The notes beneath the pieces are model-generated. The model did not search any database and was not told where the DNA came from. It saw nothing but the letters and a program-made list of their open reading frames with translations. DNA of 64,000 nt from Pseudomonas frederiksbergensis (GTDB taxonomy: Bacteria > Pseudomonadota > Gammaproteobacteria > Pseudomonadales > Pseudomonadaceae): contig NZ_JAAUOE010000015.1 in NCBI RefSeq assembly GCF_017114915.1, positions 35,658 through 99,657 of the forward strand. The letters are read 5' to 3'. The translations under genes and the position numbers were made by a program. Positions 19,394 to 28,987 of the stretch are shown here, one piece after another (position 1 is the stretch's first letter; every line of letters begins with the position of its first letter).

Positions 19394-20254
19394 ATGCGCC
19401 GCTGGGGAACTGAACGCATCGTTGGTCTGCATCACCCGCGGGTCAACGAGCATCATCTGGAATCGACGGGGCTCCCCGTGGACAGCCGTCTGCGTTTGCT
19501 CAGTTTCAATATCCAGGTCGGCATCAGTACCGAGCGATATCGGCACTATCTGACCCGCGGCTGGCAGCATCTGCTGCCACACACCGGGCGTGCCGACAAT
19601 CTGCAAAAAATCGGTAATCTGCTGGGCGACTTCGATCTGGTCGCCTTGCAGGAAGCCGATGGCGGCAGCTTGCGATCAGGCTACGTCAATCAGGTTGAAC
19701 ACCTGGCGCAACTCGGCGCCTTCCCTTACTGGTATCAACAACTCAATCGCAATCTCGGTCGTCTCGGCCAGCACAGCAATGGCGTGCTCAGCCGCCTGCG
19801 CCCGTGGGCGATCGAGGATCATCCGCTGCCGGGGCCCAAGGGGCGCGGGGCCATTCTGGTGCGCTTCGGCGAAGGTCCGGAGGCGCTCGTGGTGGTGATG
19901 ATGCACCTGGCGCTGGGTGCTCGGGCCCGCAGCATGCAACTGGCCTATATCCGCGAGTTGATCGGCGGCTATAAACACCAGGTGTTGATGGGCGACATGA
20001 ATACCCATGCCAGTGACCTGCTGCAAAATTCCCCGTTGCGTGATTTGGGCCTGCTGGCGCCGCAACTGGAAGCCACCTTCCCCAGCTGGCGCCCACAGCG
20101 TTGCCTGGACCATATTCTGCTCAGCCCCACTCTGACCCTTGAAAAAGTCGAGGTGCTGGCACAACCCATTTCCGATCACCTGCCGGTCGCGGTAGAAATT
20201 CGTCTGCCGGGTTCGCTCACGGCCGATGTATTGCCCGCGTTGAGTCCTGCCTGA
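19394..20254 (+). CDS. Endonuclease/exonuclease/phosphatase family protein
   Basis: A 286-residue protein of the EEP fold (exonuclease III/DNase I-like). It shows LLSFNIQVGI, LVALQEADGG with the catalytic Glu, LGRLGQHSNGVLSR, MHLALGARARSMQLAYI, LMGDMNTH and the terminal ISDHLPVAVEI. No signal peptide is seen, so it is probably cytoplasmic; the substrate is unknown. It abuts the diguanylate cyclase gene with no gap. Confidence 0.85.
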   Translation: MRRWGTERIVGLHHPRVNEHHLESTGLPVDSRLRLLSFNIQVGISTERYRHYLTRGWQHLLPHTGRADNLQKIGNLLGDFDLVALQEADGGSLRSGYVNQVEHLAQLGAFPYWYQQLNRNLGRLGQHSNGVLSRLRPWAIEDHPLPGPKGRGAILVRFGEGPEALVVVMMHLALGARARSMQLAYIRELIGGYKHQVLMGDMNTHASDLLQNSPLRDLGLLAPQLEATFPSWRPQRCLDHILLSPTLTLEKVEVLAQPISDHLPVAVEIRLPGSLTADVLPALSPA

Positions 20255-22273
20255 ATGAGCGACGAAGCACAGCGCTGGAAAGAGAAATACCTCAAAAGCA
20301 TCGAACAGCAGGAAAAGCTCGAACGTCGATGGGACGCCCGGCTCGACCTGCTGCGTCGCGGGCTGGTGCGCAGCACCTTGGCCGCAGAAGGCACCGATCG
20401 CGCCGTTGACCAATGCATGAAGGAAATGCGCGAAGTCGTACGTACCGATAACATGGACGCCGGTCTGGCCGCCTTGCTGCCGCGCCTGGAAAAAGCGGTG
20501 CTCGACTCCGAGCAACGCCGGGAAACCCGGGTCGATCAAGTCAGCGCCGCACTGACGGCGCTGGTCGCTCAGTTGCAAGCATTGCCGCTGCCCCGGGAAG
20601 TGAGCCGGCCACTGAAAAAATTCGCCAAACAGCTGGACGGGCGCGTAAGCCAGGCTCGCGAAATCCCGTTGCTGCTCAGCGAACTGAGCGGCTTGCAAGG
20701 CAAAGCCTTGAGCCTGCTGGAGAATCCTGTAGAGCCGGGTCGACCGGGTTTGCTGCATCGCCTGTTCGGTAAGGACGTGGATGGGCTCGCGCCGCAGATC
20801 GCGGCTTGCAAAGTGCAAATGCCTGCCCGGCAACCTGTCGAACCGGTTGCAGCACCGCCGACCAAGCCCCCACAAGCAACGGGCAATCTCGCGTCAGCTG
20901 CCGATAATCCGCATGTGGTGCGACCAATAGAAGCCGCCCTGCCCGCTGCCACCCTCCCTGAGCCACTGGAAATTCAGGCACCACCCACAATGGCGCTGGC
21001 ACCTGCAGTCACGCCCGTCCTTGATCCAGAAACCACGAGCAGCCCGGCCCCAGAATCTCCAACCCGATCGAGCATCGAACAACCAAAAAAACCGGTTCCA
21101 TCGATCGCTCTACCGGCCACTCAGGCTCCATCACCAATCAACCCCGATGAACTGACCCCGCAAGCCATCGATCCGGAGCCGTCCGGGCACGATATTGTGT
21201 ATGCCCTGCCGGACTCACCGGAACCGTCCTACAGCTCTGTCGCCCAGCACATCGAAGACACACTGCTGGGGCTCCTCGACGACCTGACACTGCCCGAGCG
21301 CTATCGTCCGCAAGCCGAAGCAATGCGCAATCGCCTTCAAAACGGCTTGAATTGGTATGAATTGCTACCAATCCTCGACGATCTGGCAACATTGATGCTG
21401 GCGATCACCGACAGCGGCCAGCACGAATTCGAAGCCTATCTGCAGCAACTTAACGAGCGACTCGAGTCATTCCAGAGCAATCTGCAAGCAGCCAGCGAAG
21501 GCCACGCCGACAACCGCTCTGCCGCGCGGGAGATGGACACACAGATTCGCGAGCAAGTCGACGGCCTGCAGAGCAGCATGCAGGAGGCGGCGGATCTTGA
21601 TGATCTCAAGCTCGTGCTGGAAAACCATCTCGAAGGCCTGCTTGGCACTATGGACCAGCACCAGAAGCAGCGCGACGAGCGTGAGCAGGAAGTAGCGGCT
21701 CGTCTGCAAAGCCTGGCCGAACGGGTTGCCCATATGGAACAGGAAGCGCTGGGTTACCGCGAGCATCTCGAAGAGCAGCGCCAGAAGGCCTTGATCGATC
21801 CATTGACCGGCCTGCCGAATCGAGCGGCCTGGAGCGAACGCCTGGAGCACGAAATCGGCCAATGGCAACAACGTGGCAATACCTTGTTATTGGCAATGCT
21901 GGACCTCGATCACTTCAAGCGCATCAACGATAACTACGGCCATCTGGCGGGCGACAAGGTGCTGAAAATTATCGCCAGCGTGCTGCGCAAACGTCTGCGC
22001 GGGACGGATTTCATTGCCAGGTTCGGCGGTGAGGAGTTTGTGCTGTTGATGCCGGCCACGGCGCCTATGGTCGGCGCGAAACTGCTGGAAACCTTGCGCG
22101 CATCGATCGAAGCCTGCCCGTTCCACTTCAAGGGCGAGCGAGTCACCATCACCATTTCAATGGGACTGACTGCATTCAGACCAGGAGAACATAGCGATCT
22201 TGTGCTTAAAAGAGCCGATGAGGCGCTATATCGTGCGAAAAATTCCGGCCGCAACCGGGTAGAACTGAACTGA
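20255..22273 (+). CDS. GGDEF diguanylate cyclase (DgcH-like)
   Basis: Makes c-di-GMP from two GTP. The 672-residue soluble protein has an N-terminal helical region and a Pro/Ala/Thr-rich linker (about 185-320). A long coiled coil follows (about 345-510), then a C-terminal GGDEF domain with DPLTGLPNRAAW and the active site GGEEF at 591-595. The inhibitory RxxD site is present just before it (RGTD), so product feedback is expected. Position matches PA5487, known as DgcH, from memory of PAO1. The start directly follows the previous stop. Confidence 0.92.
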   Translation: MSDEAQRWKEKYLKSIEQQEKLERRWDARLDLLRRGLVRSTLAAEGTDRAVDQCMKEMREVVRTDNMDAGLAALLPRLEKAVLDSEQRRETRVDQVSAALTALVAQLQALPLPREVSRPLKKFAKQLDGRVSQAREIPLLLSELSGLQGKALSLLENPVEPGRPGLLHRLFGKDVDGLAPQIAACKVQMPARQPVEPVAAPPTKPPQATGNLASAADNPHVVRPIEAALPAATLPEPLEIQAPPTMALAPAVTPVLDPETTSSPAPESPTRSSIEQPKKPVPSIALPATQAPSPINPDELTPQAIDPEPSGHDIVYALPDSPEPSYSSVAQHIEDTLLGLLDDLTLPERYRPQAEAMRNRLQNGLNWYELLPILDDLATLMLAITDSGQHEFEAYLQQLNERLESFQSNLQAASEGHADNRSAAREMDTQIREQVDGLQSSMQEAADLDDLKLVLENHLEGLLGTMDQHQKQRDEREQEVAARLQSLAERVAHMEQEALGYREHLEEQRQKALIDPLTGLPNRAAWSERLEHEIGQWQQRGNTLLLAMLDLDHFKRINDNYGHLAGDKVLKIIASVLRKRLRGTDFIARFGGEEFVLLMPATAPMVGAKLLETLRASIEACPFHFKGERVTITISMGLTAFRPGEHSDLVLKRADEALYRAKNSGRNRVELN

Positions 22274-22377
22274 CAGGCAATTGTTCCATTTTGTTTAAAG
22301 GGGACGCTTTGGCCGTCGGCGCGCAAGGCAATACGTTACACTGTTGCATTATTTTCTCGCGTGCATTGCCTCCTGCC

Positions 22378-23157
22378 ATGAAATTTTTTGCTCTTATTGC
22401 GTCACTGCTTCTATTAGCCGGTTGCGCCAGCGGTCCCCGGATTGACACCAGCCACCCTTCCGCCAATCACGACAGTCGTGTCCAGTTCGTAGTGATGCAT
22501 TACACCTCCGCATCTCTGGAGGATTCGCTGCAATTGCTGACCCATGGCGAGGTCAGCAGCCATTACCTGATTGGCGACGACAAACGCGCCACTATTTATA
22601 AGCTGATGGATGAAAATCTCCGGGCCTGGCACGCAGGCGAAAGCGAATGGCAAGGCCGGACCTGGCTGAACTCCAGTTCCATTGGCATCGAAATCGTCAA
22701 TCCGGGCTTCCAGGACACCCCGACCGGGCGCCTCTGGTATCCCTACAGCGAAGCCCAGGTTCAGTCGTTGATCTTCCTGCTCAAGGACATCAGCAAGCGA
22801 CAAGGCATCAGCCCTCGCCACATCATCGGCCATAGCGACATCGCCCCCATGCGCAAGCTCGACCCCGGCCCGCTGTTCCCCTGGAAACGCCTGGCTGCCG
22901 AAGGCCTGGGGATCTGGCCAGACGAGCAGGTCGTGGCGCGGCAGCAAGCGCAGTTCGCCGTGCAATTACCCAGCATCAGTTGGTTTCAGGGGCAGCTTGC
23001 CCGCTTGGGCTATGCCACGCCGCAAACAGGCGAACTGGATGTAGAGACACGTAATGTACTGGCGGCCTTTCAGCTGCATTTTCGCCCTTCCCGTTTCGAC
23101 GGTACGCCGGACGCACAAACCGCAGCGCTTCTGCAGGTGTTGAACCAGACAAAATAA
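22378..23157 (+). CDS. ampDh2: Cell-wall amidase AmpDh2 (N-acetylmuramoyl-L-alanine amidase)
   Basis: Zinc amidase that cleaves the MurNAc-L-Ala bond. The 259-residue protein is a lipoprotein (LLLLAGC lipobox) and so is likely outer-membrane anchored. Zinc ligands are expected in QFVVMHYTS, AWHAGES and GHSDIAPMRKLDPGPLFPW. A small C-terminal peptidoglycan-binding domain begins at about residue 200. The start at 22378 puts the lipobox in the right place. In P. aeruginosa AmpDh2 helps recycle wall fragments that control AmpC. Confidence 0.9.
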   Translation: MKFFALIASLLLLAGCASGPRIDTSHPSANHDSRVQFVVMHYTSASLEDSLQLLTHGEVSSHYLIGDDKRATIYKLMDENLRAWHAGESEWQGRTWLNSSSIGIEIVNPGFQDTPTGRLWYPYSEAQVQSLIFLLKDISKRQGISPRHIIGHSDIAPMRKLDPGPLFPWKRLAAEGLGIWPDEQVVARQQAQFAVQLPSISWFQGQLARLGYATPQTGELDVETRNVLAAFQLHFRPSRFDGTPDAQTAALLQVLNQTK

Positions 23158-23230
23158 TGACGCCCGCCCGACGGTCAGGGCTTTTTCCCAATCAGCAGCT
23201 ATAACTCATTGGTAATCCTTCGGATATTCC

Positions 23231-24847
23231 ATGATGACGGCTGCTCGAGAGAGACTGCGTAGCTGGTTTTATCGCCCTTGGTTTTTGGCGACGCTGGCGG
23301 CTGCCTTGAGTGCCACACTGCTGATGACCGGCAGTCTGTTCGTGGCGATGCATCAGGTCGAGGACAACGAAAGCCAGGAAATGAACGCTCAGGGGGAGCG
23401 CTTCCTGGTCCGCCTGGAGCAGCTGTTCGGACAACTGCGCGAAAGCCTCGATGACCTGGAAGCCCAACCGCTGCGAGGCTGCGATGATGAAATGATCGCC
23501 ACCTTGCAGCAGGTCAGCTTCAATTACCGCTTCGTTTACGAAGCCGCTTACATGGATGCTTCACGCATCTGCTCCAACCGCCCCCGCCAGGAAGGCCTAT
23601 CGCTGATCCGGCCGCCGGACATCAAGGGCCCCACCTACAGCTATTGGCTGAACACCACCACCGAGCCCGATGAGAACCGCGCCGCACTGATGCTGGGGCG
23701 TGGCAATTTCCGGGTGGCGACGTCCCGCGGACACTTGACCGACATGGTTGATCTGTCGCCGGGAAGCAGCCTGTTGGTGGTACTCGACCACGACAGCCGG
23801 GCAATTCCCGTGCTCGGTGTCACGCAGGCCTGGCCCCCGACGGAACCCTGGCCTCCGAAAAACCGCGATGCGCTGCAAGTCACCCCTACCCGCCTGATTT
23901 ACCGAATGGCGACCAACACCCCTGATTACCAACTGGTACTGATCACACCGCGCACCGGGATGCATGTACCAGCGGTATGGTGGTGGCTTCTGCCGGCCAG
24001 TCTGGCACTGAGCGCCAGCGTAGGCATTCTGGTGTTCCTGCTGGTGCGCCAGCGTCAATCGCTGGACGCCGAACTGCACGGCGCCATACAGCGAGGCGAG
24101 TTGCAGGTATTGTATCAACCGATCTTCGACCTCGACAGCCGCAACTGTGTCGGTGCCGAGGCCTTGCTGCGCTGGCGAAGGCCGGATGGCACCCTGACCA
24201 GCCCCGACCTGTTCATTCCGATGGCGGAAAACACCGGCCAGATCCGCCAGATGACTGACTTTGTATTGCAGCGACTGCTGGAACAGCTCGGGCAACTGTT
24301 GCGCGCCAATCCGCAGCTGTACATCTCGGTCAACCTCGCGGCCTGCGACGTCATGGTGCCGCGTATCGGCCAGGTGATTGCACGCCTGCTGAGCTTGCAC
24401 CGGGTGGCGGCCAGGCAGATTGCCTTTGAGGTGACCGAGCGCGGCCTGGTGGATGTGTTGGTGGCCAGAGACAACCTGCAAGCCCTGCGCGATGTCGGGC
24501 ATCAGGTGCTGATCGATGACTTTGGCACTGGCTATTGCAGTCTCGCCTACCTGCAAACCCTACCGGTGGACTGCCTGAAGATAGACAAGGCGTTTATCGA
24601 CGCACTGGGCCATGACGCCGCCAGCAGCGGCGTGGCACCACATATCATTCGCATGGCCCAGGCCCTGCAACTCAAGGTGATTGCAGAAGGCATCGAACAT
24701 GAATCCCAGGCGGAGTTTCTGAGCAGCGAAGGGGTGAAGTACGGTCAGGGCTGGCTGTTCGCCCACGCATTGAGCGCTGTGCAATTCATCGAATTGATTA
24801 CCCGTGGCCGCCGACAGGCGACGCGGCGCCTGAATGACGATGCCTGA
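23231..24847 (+). CDS. Membrane EAL-domain c-di-GMP phosphodiesterase with periplasmic CSS-type sensor
   Basis: Degrades c-di-GMP. The 538 residues hold a first membrane helix (about 18-40), a periplasmic region with the C-S-type motif ICSN typical of CSS-motif proteins, a second helix (about 247-270), then a complete EAL domain. The EAL domain has EALLRW at 310-315, VNLAACD, DDFGTGYCSLAYL and IAEGIEHE, so catalysis is expected. CSS proteins respond to periplasmic thiol redox state and DsbA in E. coli, and dsbA lies 4 kb away; the link is inference. Confidence 0.9.
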   Translation: MMTAARERLRSWFYRPWFLATLAAALSATLLMTGSLFVAMHQVEDNESQEMNAQGERFLVRLEQLFGQLRESLDDLEAQPLRGCDDEMIATLQQVSFNYRFVYEAAYMDASRICSNRPRQEGLSLIRPPDIKGPTYSYWLNTTTEPDENRAALMLGRGNFRVATSRGHLTDMVDLSPGSSLLVVLDHDSRAIPVLGVTQAWPPTEPWPPKNRDALQVTPTRLIYRMATNTPDYQLVLITPRTGMHVPAVWWWLLPASLALSASVGILVFLLVRQRQSLDAELHGAIQRGELQVLYQPIFDLDSRNCVGAEALLRWRRPDGTLTSPDLFIPMAENTGQIRQMTDFVLQRLLEQLGQLLRANPQLYISVNLAACDVMVPRIGQVIARLLSLHRVAARQIAFEVTERGLVDVLVARDNLQALRDVGHQVLIDDFGTGYCSLAYLQTLPVDCLKIDKAFIDALGHDAASSGVAPHIIRMAQALQLKVIAEGIEHESQAEFLSSEGVKYGQGWLFAHALSAVQFIELITRGRRQATRRLNDDA

Positions 24848-24859
24848 AATGGCGGCGGC

Positions 24860-26650
24860 TTAGATCGTCAGCGCCATGTAGAACTGCGTACCCTGCCCCG
24901 GCCGCGAGTAAACACCCATCCGCCCGCCGTGCAGTTGCACGATTTCCTTGCACAACGCCAGACCGAGCCCGGCCCCGCCCTTCTTGCGGCCGACCTGAAC
25001 AAAGGGCTCGAAGATCCGTCCTTGCTGGCCGTAGGCAATGCCTTCGCCATTGTCCTCGACACTGATAATCATCCGCTCCCCATGGCGCCGGGCCTGTAAA
25101 CGTATCAGTCCGTCGCGGGAGGTATGGCGCAAGGCGTTATCGATCAAGTTGTCGAGTACCCGTTCCAGTTGCGCCTGATCGGCTTGCAGCCGCGGCAACG
25201 GACCCTGCACTTCGATCCGCAGCTCAATACCCTTCTCCTGCGCCGGGCCGGCAAAACGTATCTGGGCCTGCTCCAGCAAATCCTCGATGGAGCATGGCGC
25301 CAGCGTGAGTTTTTGCAGGCCATTCTGATAGCGAGAGAAGTTCAGCAGGTCGTTGATCAACTGCATCAAGCGCTGCATTTCTTCATTCACGGTGTCCAGC
25401 AGGTCGGCTTCGCGGGAGTCCTCGGCAAAATGCGTCCGCTCGCGAAACAGGCCGAAGGCCATGTGCATCCCGGTGACCGGCGTGCGCAACTCATGGGAAG
25501 CACGCAAGACGAACTCGCTGCGCACCCGTTCGAAGGCACGCTGCTCCGTGACGTCATGCAACACCATCACGGCGCCGAGAATATGCCCCTGGGTATGGCT
25601 GACCGGCGTCAGGCTGAACGCCAACAGTCGCAACTCCCCATCGACCTCGATGCTCAAGTCGTCCGGCGCTCGTTCCAGCGTGCCGCCGCGCAGCACCAGT
25701 TGCAGCTGTTTATCCAGTTCGGGACGCTCAAGTGCCGTGCCCAGCCCTTGGCCGAGACGATCGGTGTCCCAGCCCAGCTGACGCTGAGCCACCGGGTTGA
25801 GGTGCTCGAGATGACCTTGGCGATCGATGATCAGCAAACCGTCGTCGATACTGTCGAGCACCGCTTGCAGCCGCTGCTGGCCAGCGAGCAGCTCATCGAT
25901 ATTGGTCGCCTGGTGTTCACGCAGGGCCTCGGCCATGACCCCGAAACGCCGGGTCAGCCGGTTCATTTCCACCGCCGAGGAAATCGGCAGGGTCACTTCG
26001 AAATTGCCCTGACCAATTTTGTCAGCCGCCGCGGCCAGCGCCTCGATCGGAGCCCCGAAACGCCGAGCGATCCCATGGGCGGTAAGGAACCCGATGAACA
26101 GCACCCCCACCCCGACCAGCCCAAGCAGGCCGGCAATCAGCAGTGCCCGTTCCCGGGCCAGGCGTTCGGTCTCGTTGACCCTATCCAGCGCGCGCTTCTG
26201 TTCGGCGATCAAACCGTTACGCAACACGTTGAATTTTTCCGTAAGATCCCCGCTGCCGCGCATTACCTGCGCCGGATCGCGGGAAAGATCGATGGCCTGC
26301 AGAAAGCTCAGATAATCAGCCTTGGCCCTTCTGAAACCGTACTCGGTACCCTCGCTGGACGGCTCGTGAGCAATGCCTTCGTCAAGCAACTCGAGGTAAT
26401 GCTGCCTGGATGCCTCGAATGCCGCCGTATCAGGTTTTTCACCGAGCATGATGATCAGTTGATCGCCCAGGGTCTGGCGCAGTTTCAACTCCAGGTCCAG
26501 CCTGACGAAATTGTCACGGATCAGCGCCTCCTGCGTCCCTGCCATCTGCATCACGCTGACCAGCCCGAGCAGGAGCCCGAGCAGCGCCACCGTAATCAGC
26601 GCGGAAATACTCAGAAACAGCCGGGTGCGCAACGTCATCGCCAGTTTCAT
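24860..26650 (-). CDS. kinB: Sensor histidine kinase KinB
   Basis: Membrane sensor partner of AlgB, controlling alginate and virulence in P. aeruginosa. The 596-residue protein has two helices (about 8-35 and 165-190) around a periplasmic helical sensor, a HAMP region, and a PAS-like domain with LDSIDDGLLIIDRQG. The dimerisation domain carries the phosphorylated His386 in SHELRTPVTG, and the ATPase domain has NLIDNALRHT and GAGLGLALCKEIV. The start at 26650 lies 10 bases after algB, so they form one operon. Confidence 0.93.
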   Translation of the reverse strand: MKLAMTLRTRLFLSISALITVALLGLLLGLVSVMQMAGTQEALIRDNFVRLDLELKLRQTLGDQLIIMLGEKPDTAAFEASRQHYLELLDEGIAHEPSSEGTEYGFRRAKADYLSFLQAIDLSRDPAQVMRGSGDLTEKFNVLRNGLIAEQKRALDRVNETERLARERALLIAGLLGLVGVGVLFIGFLTAHGIARRFGAPIEALAAAADKIGQGNFEVTLPISSAVEMNRLTRRFGVMAEALREHQATNIDELLAGQQRLQAVLDSIDDGLLIIDRQGHLEHLNPVAQRQLGWDTDRLGQGLGTALERPELDKQLQLVLRGGTLERAPDDLSIEVDGELRLLAFSLTPVSHTQGHILGAVMVLHDVTEQRAFERVRSEFVLRASHELRTPVTGMHMAFGLFRERTHFAEDSREADLLDTVNEEMQRLMQLINDLLNFSRYQNGLQKLTLAPCSIEDLLEQAQIRFAGPAQEKGIELRIEVQGPLPRLQADQAQLERVLDNLIDNALRHTSRDGLIRLQARRHGERMIISVEDNGEGIAYGQQGRIFEPFVQVGRKKGGAGLGLALCKEIVQLHGGRMGVYSRPGQGTQFYMALTI

Positions 26651-26660
26651 CGGGTACGGC

Positions 26661-28007
26661 TCACAGGTTGTACTGTTTGCGTTTGCGGTACAGGGTCGAG
26701 GCGTCGATACCCAGGGTCTTGGCCGCCTGATCCAGTGTGTCGGCGGTAGCGAGGACCGCACCGATGTGGGCTTTCTCAAGCTCATCCAGGCTCAACGCAG
26801 CGCCAATGCGCGGCGCGCTGGCGGTCGGGGTTTCAGCCATGCCCAGGTGACTGATCTCAACCCGCTCCTGCGGACAGATAATGCTCGCGCGCTCCACCAC
26901 ATTACGCAGCTCGCGGATATTGCCGGGCCAGCGATAACTGAGCAGCGCTTCGAGGGCCTCATCGCTGAAACATCGGGCCGGACGCGAGTACTCCTTGACG
27001 AAGCGCGCCAGGAAACGCTCGGCCAGGTTCAGAATGTCCTCCCTGCGTTCGCGAAGCGGTGGCAGGTGCAAGGTGATGACGTTCAGCCGATAGAGCAAGT
27101 CTTCACGAAAACGGCCGTCTCGGACCATGTCTTCAAGGTTGAGGTTGGTGGCTGCGAGGATTCGTACATCGGCGCGACGGGTCACCGGGTCACCTACGCG
27201 CTCGTATTCTTTATCCTGGATAAAACGCAGCAACTTGGGCTGCAAGGTCAAAGGAAAATCGCCGATTTCGTCGAGAAACAACGTTCCGCCGTCGGCCTGA
27301 TTGACACGACCCAAAGTGTTTTCGCTGGCACCGGTGAACGCGCCACGGCTGTGGCCGAAGAGTTCGCTGTCCATTAATTCTGCTGTCAGGGAGGGGCAAT
27401 TGATGGTGATGCAGGATTTCTTCTGGCGTTTGCTCCAACCGTGAATGGCCTGTGCCAGCTCACCTTTACCGGTGCCGGACTCTCCGAGAATCAGAATATT
27501 TGCGTCTGTACTGGCGACCTGGCGCGCGGTTTCAAGCACCACTTTCATGGCCGGGCTATGGGAATCCAGACCCTCCTTGGGTTTACGCACTTCCCCTTCG
27601 AGGGCTTCCAGGCGCGCCGAGAGTTGCCGCACTTCCAGTTGCTTGGCGGTAGCCAGACGCAGCTGGTCGGGGCTGCAAGGTTTGACCAGGTAGTCGGCGG
27701 CACCGGCCTGAATCGCGTCGACGGCAGTGTCCACGGCCGAGTGAGCGGTGACGATCACTACCCGCATCCAGGGCGCCTGAATACGCATCTGGGCCAACAC
27801 ATCGAGGCCGTTGTCTTCACCCAGGCGTAAATCGAGGAAGCACAGATCGAACACCTGACGCTGCAACAAGGCTTCGGCCTGAGCAGCGCTGGTCGCAGTG
27901 GCCACGCTGTAGCCTTCGTCTTCAAGGCAATAGCGAAAGGTTCGAAGGATGGCGGACTCATCGTCCACCAGCAGAATACGGCCTTGATGCTCAGCGGCTG
28001 ATTCCAT
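26661..28007 (-). CDS. algB: NtrC-family response regulator AlgB
   Basis: Sigma-54-type activator phosphorylated by KinB. The 448-residue protein has a receiver domain with Asp59 in FLDLRLG, the same position as in P. aeruginosa. It also has an AAA+ domain with GESGTGKGE, the sigma-54 contact loop GAFTGA and LFLDEIGDFPL, and a C-terminal HTH ending TLGIDASTLYRKRKQY. It is divergent from a small operon that has its own sigma-54-like promoter. Confidence 0.95.
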   Translation of the reverse strand: MESAAEHQGRILLVDDESAILRTFRYCLEDEGYSVATATSAAQAEALLQRQVFDLCFLDLRLGEDNGLDVLAQMRIQAPWMRVVIVTAHSAVDTAVDAIQAGAADYLVKPCSPDQLRLATAKQLEVRQLSARLEALEGEVRKPKEGLDSHSPAMKVVLETARQVASTDANILILGESGTGKGELAQAIHGWSKRQKKSCITINCPSLTAELMDSELFGHSRGAFTGASENTLGRVNQADGGTLFLDEIGDFPLTLQPKLLRFIQDKEYERVGDPVTRRADVRILAATNLNLEDMVRDGRFREDLLYRLNVITLHLPPLRERREDILNLAERFLARFVKEYSRPARCFSDEALEALLSYRWPGNIRELRNVVERASIICPQERVEISHLGMAETPTASAPRIGAALSLDELEKAHIGAVLATADTLDQAAKTLGIDASTLYRKRKQYNL

Positions 28008-28246
28008 GTTCCTGCGCTCCTTGAGTTGATGACTTTGGTTAATCCCGGGAGAAATCGGGCAAGTTGCATGATTGATTCTGGTCGATTCCAGCCACAAGAG
28101 GGAAGCTATCTGCTAAGAACCCTACTAATTCGCTGATTTATTTGATTTTTTATTAATAGACCATTCTTTCGGCAATTGCCTGCGTCCCTTTCTGACATCT
28201 GCGCCCTCCCCTCAATTCAAAAATATTGAAAGTGGCCGGTGAACTC

Positions 28247-28290
28247 ATCGTGCATTGCGCACGATCGCGGAGGGATCATCGTGCAGGATG
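28247..28290. promoter_or_regulatory. Upstream dyads, candidate AlgB enhancer
   Basis: A perfect 7-base inverted repeat ATCGTGC-ATTGC-GCACGAT spans 28247-28265. A second ATCGTGC follows at 28278-28284 with only a partial partner (GC at 28290). The two copies are 31 bases apart, about three helical turns. They lie roughly 115 and 85 bases before the -12 box of the sigma-54-type promoter, the usual place for activator binding. Confidence 0.5.
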
Positions 28291-28357
28291 CGTCCAAAAC
28301 GATTTTCACCATCTCGGTAACTTATTGTTTTTAATAATATTTTTACTGATAAAAAAC

Positions 28358-28373
28358 TGGCATGCAGGCTGCA
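28358..28373 (+). promoter_or_regulatory. Candidate sigma-54 (-24/-12) promoter
   Basis: TGGCATGCAGGCTGCA matches the consensus TGGCAC-N5-TTGCA, with the invariant GG and GC exactly ten bases apart. An AT-rich stretch upstream (28320-28355) could be the bend between enhancer and promoter. It would drive the gene at 28450 and probably the DUF1328 gene. Confidence 0.6.
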
Positions 28374-28449
28374 ACGGGTCTAAATGAACGGGCCATCAAT
28401 AGAACCAGCGCCCGCCCAGGATCACGACCAGTATGGGAGGAGCTCCAGG

Positions 28450-28737
28450 ATGAATCGCCAAGGTGCCGCCCGATTGCGTATCTCGTCACTGCATATCCAG
28501 CAAGGCTTGTTTGCCCTGCTGGCGCTGCTGATCACCTTGGTCGGTGGCCAGCAGCTCATGCGTTGGGAACAGAGTCAGCAGCCAGAACCTGTGCACCAGT
28601 CGATTCCACACGCCCCCCAAACCCACTTCAGCGCTTTGGGTGACAACCTGACTGACAGCGCCGCGATTCGAATGATGGATGTCGACCAGACCCAACCTGT
28701 GGATGAGACGCCTGCTCAGGAGCGTTGGGTGTTTTAA
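28450..28737 (+). CDS. Small single-pass membrane protein of unknown function
   Basis: A 95-residue protein with a basic N-terminus, one hydrophobic helix (GLFALLALLITLVGGQQL, about residues 18-36) and a polar Gln/Pro/Asp-rich tail that would face the periplasm. GGGAGGAG lies just before the ATG at 28450, preferred over 28384. It stands alone behind the sigma-54-type promoter opposite algB. No family was recognised; regulation by AlgB is inferred only from the neighbourhood. Confidence 0.65.
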   Translation: MNRQGAARLRISSLHIQQGLFALLALLITLVGGQQLMRWEQSQQPEPVHQSIPHAPQTHFSALGDNLTDSAAIRMMDVDQTQPVDETPAQERWVF

Positions 28738-28983
<246 letters not shown>

Positions 28984-28987
28984 CTAT

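Noticed and set aside
25124..26749. 541-residue open frame antisense to kinB
   Set aside because: Same GC-skew shadow effect; the minus strand encodes an intact histidine kinase here.
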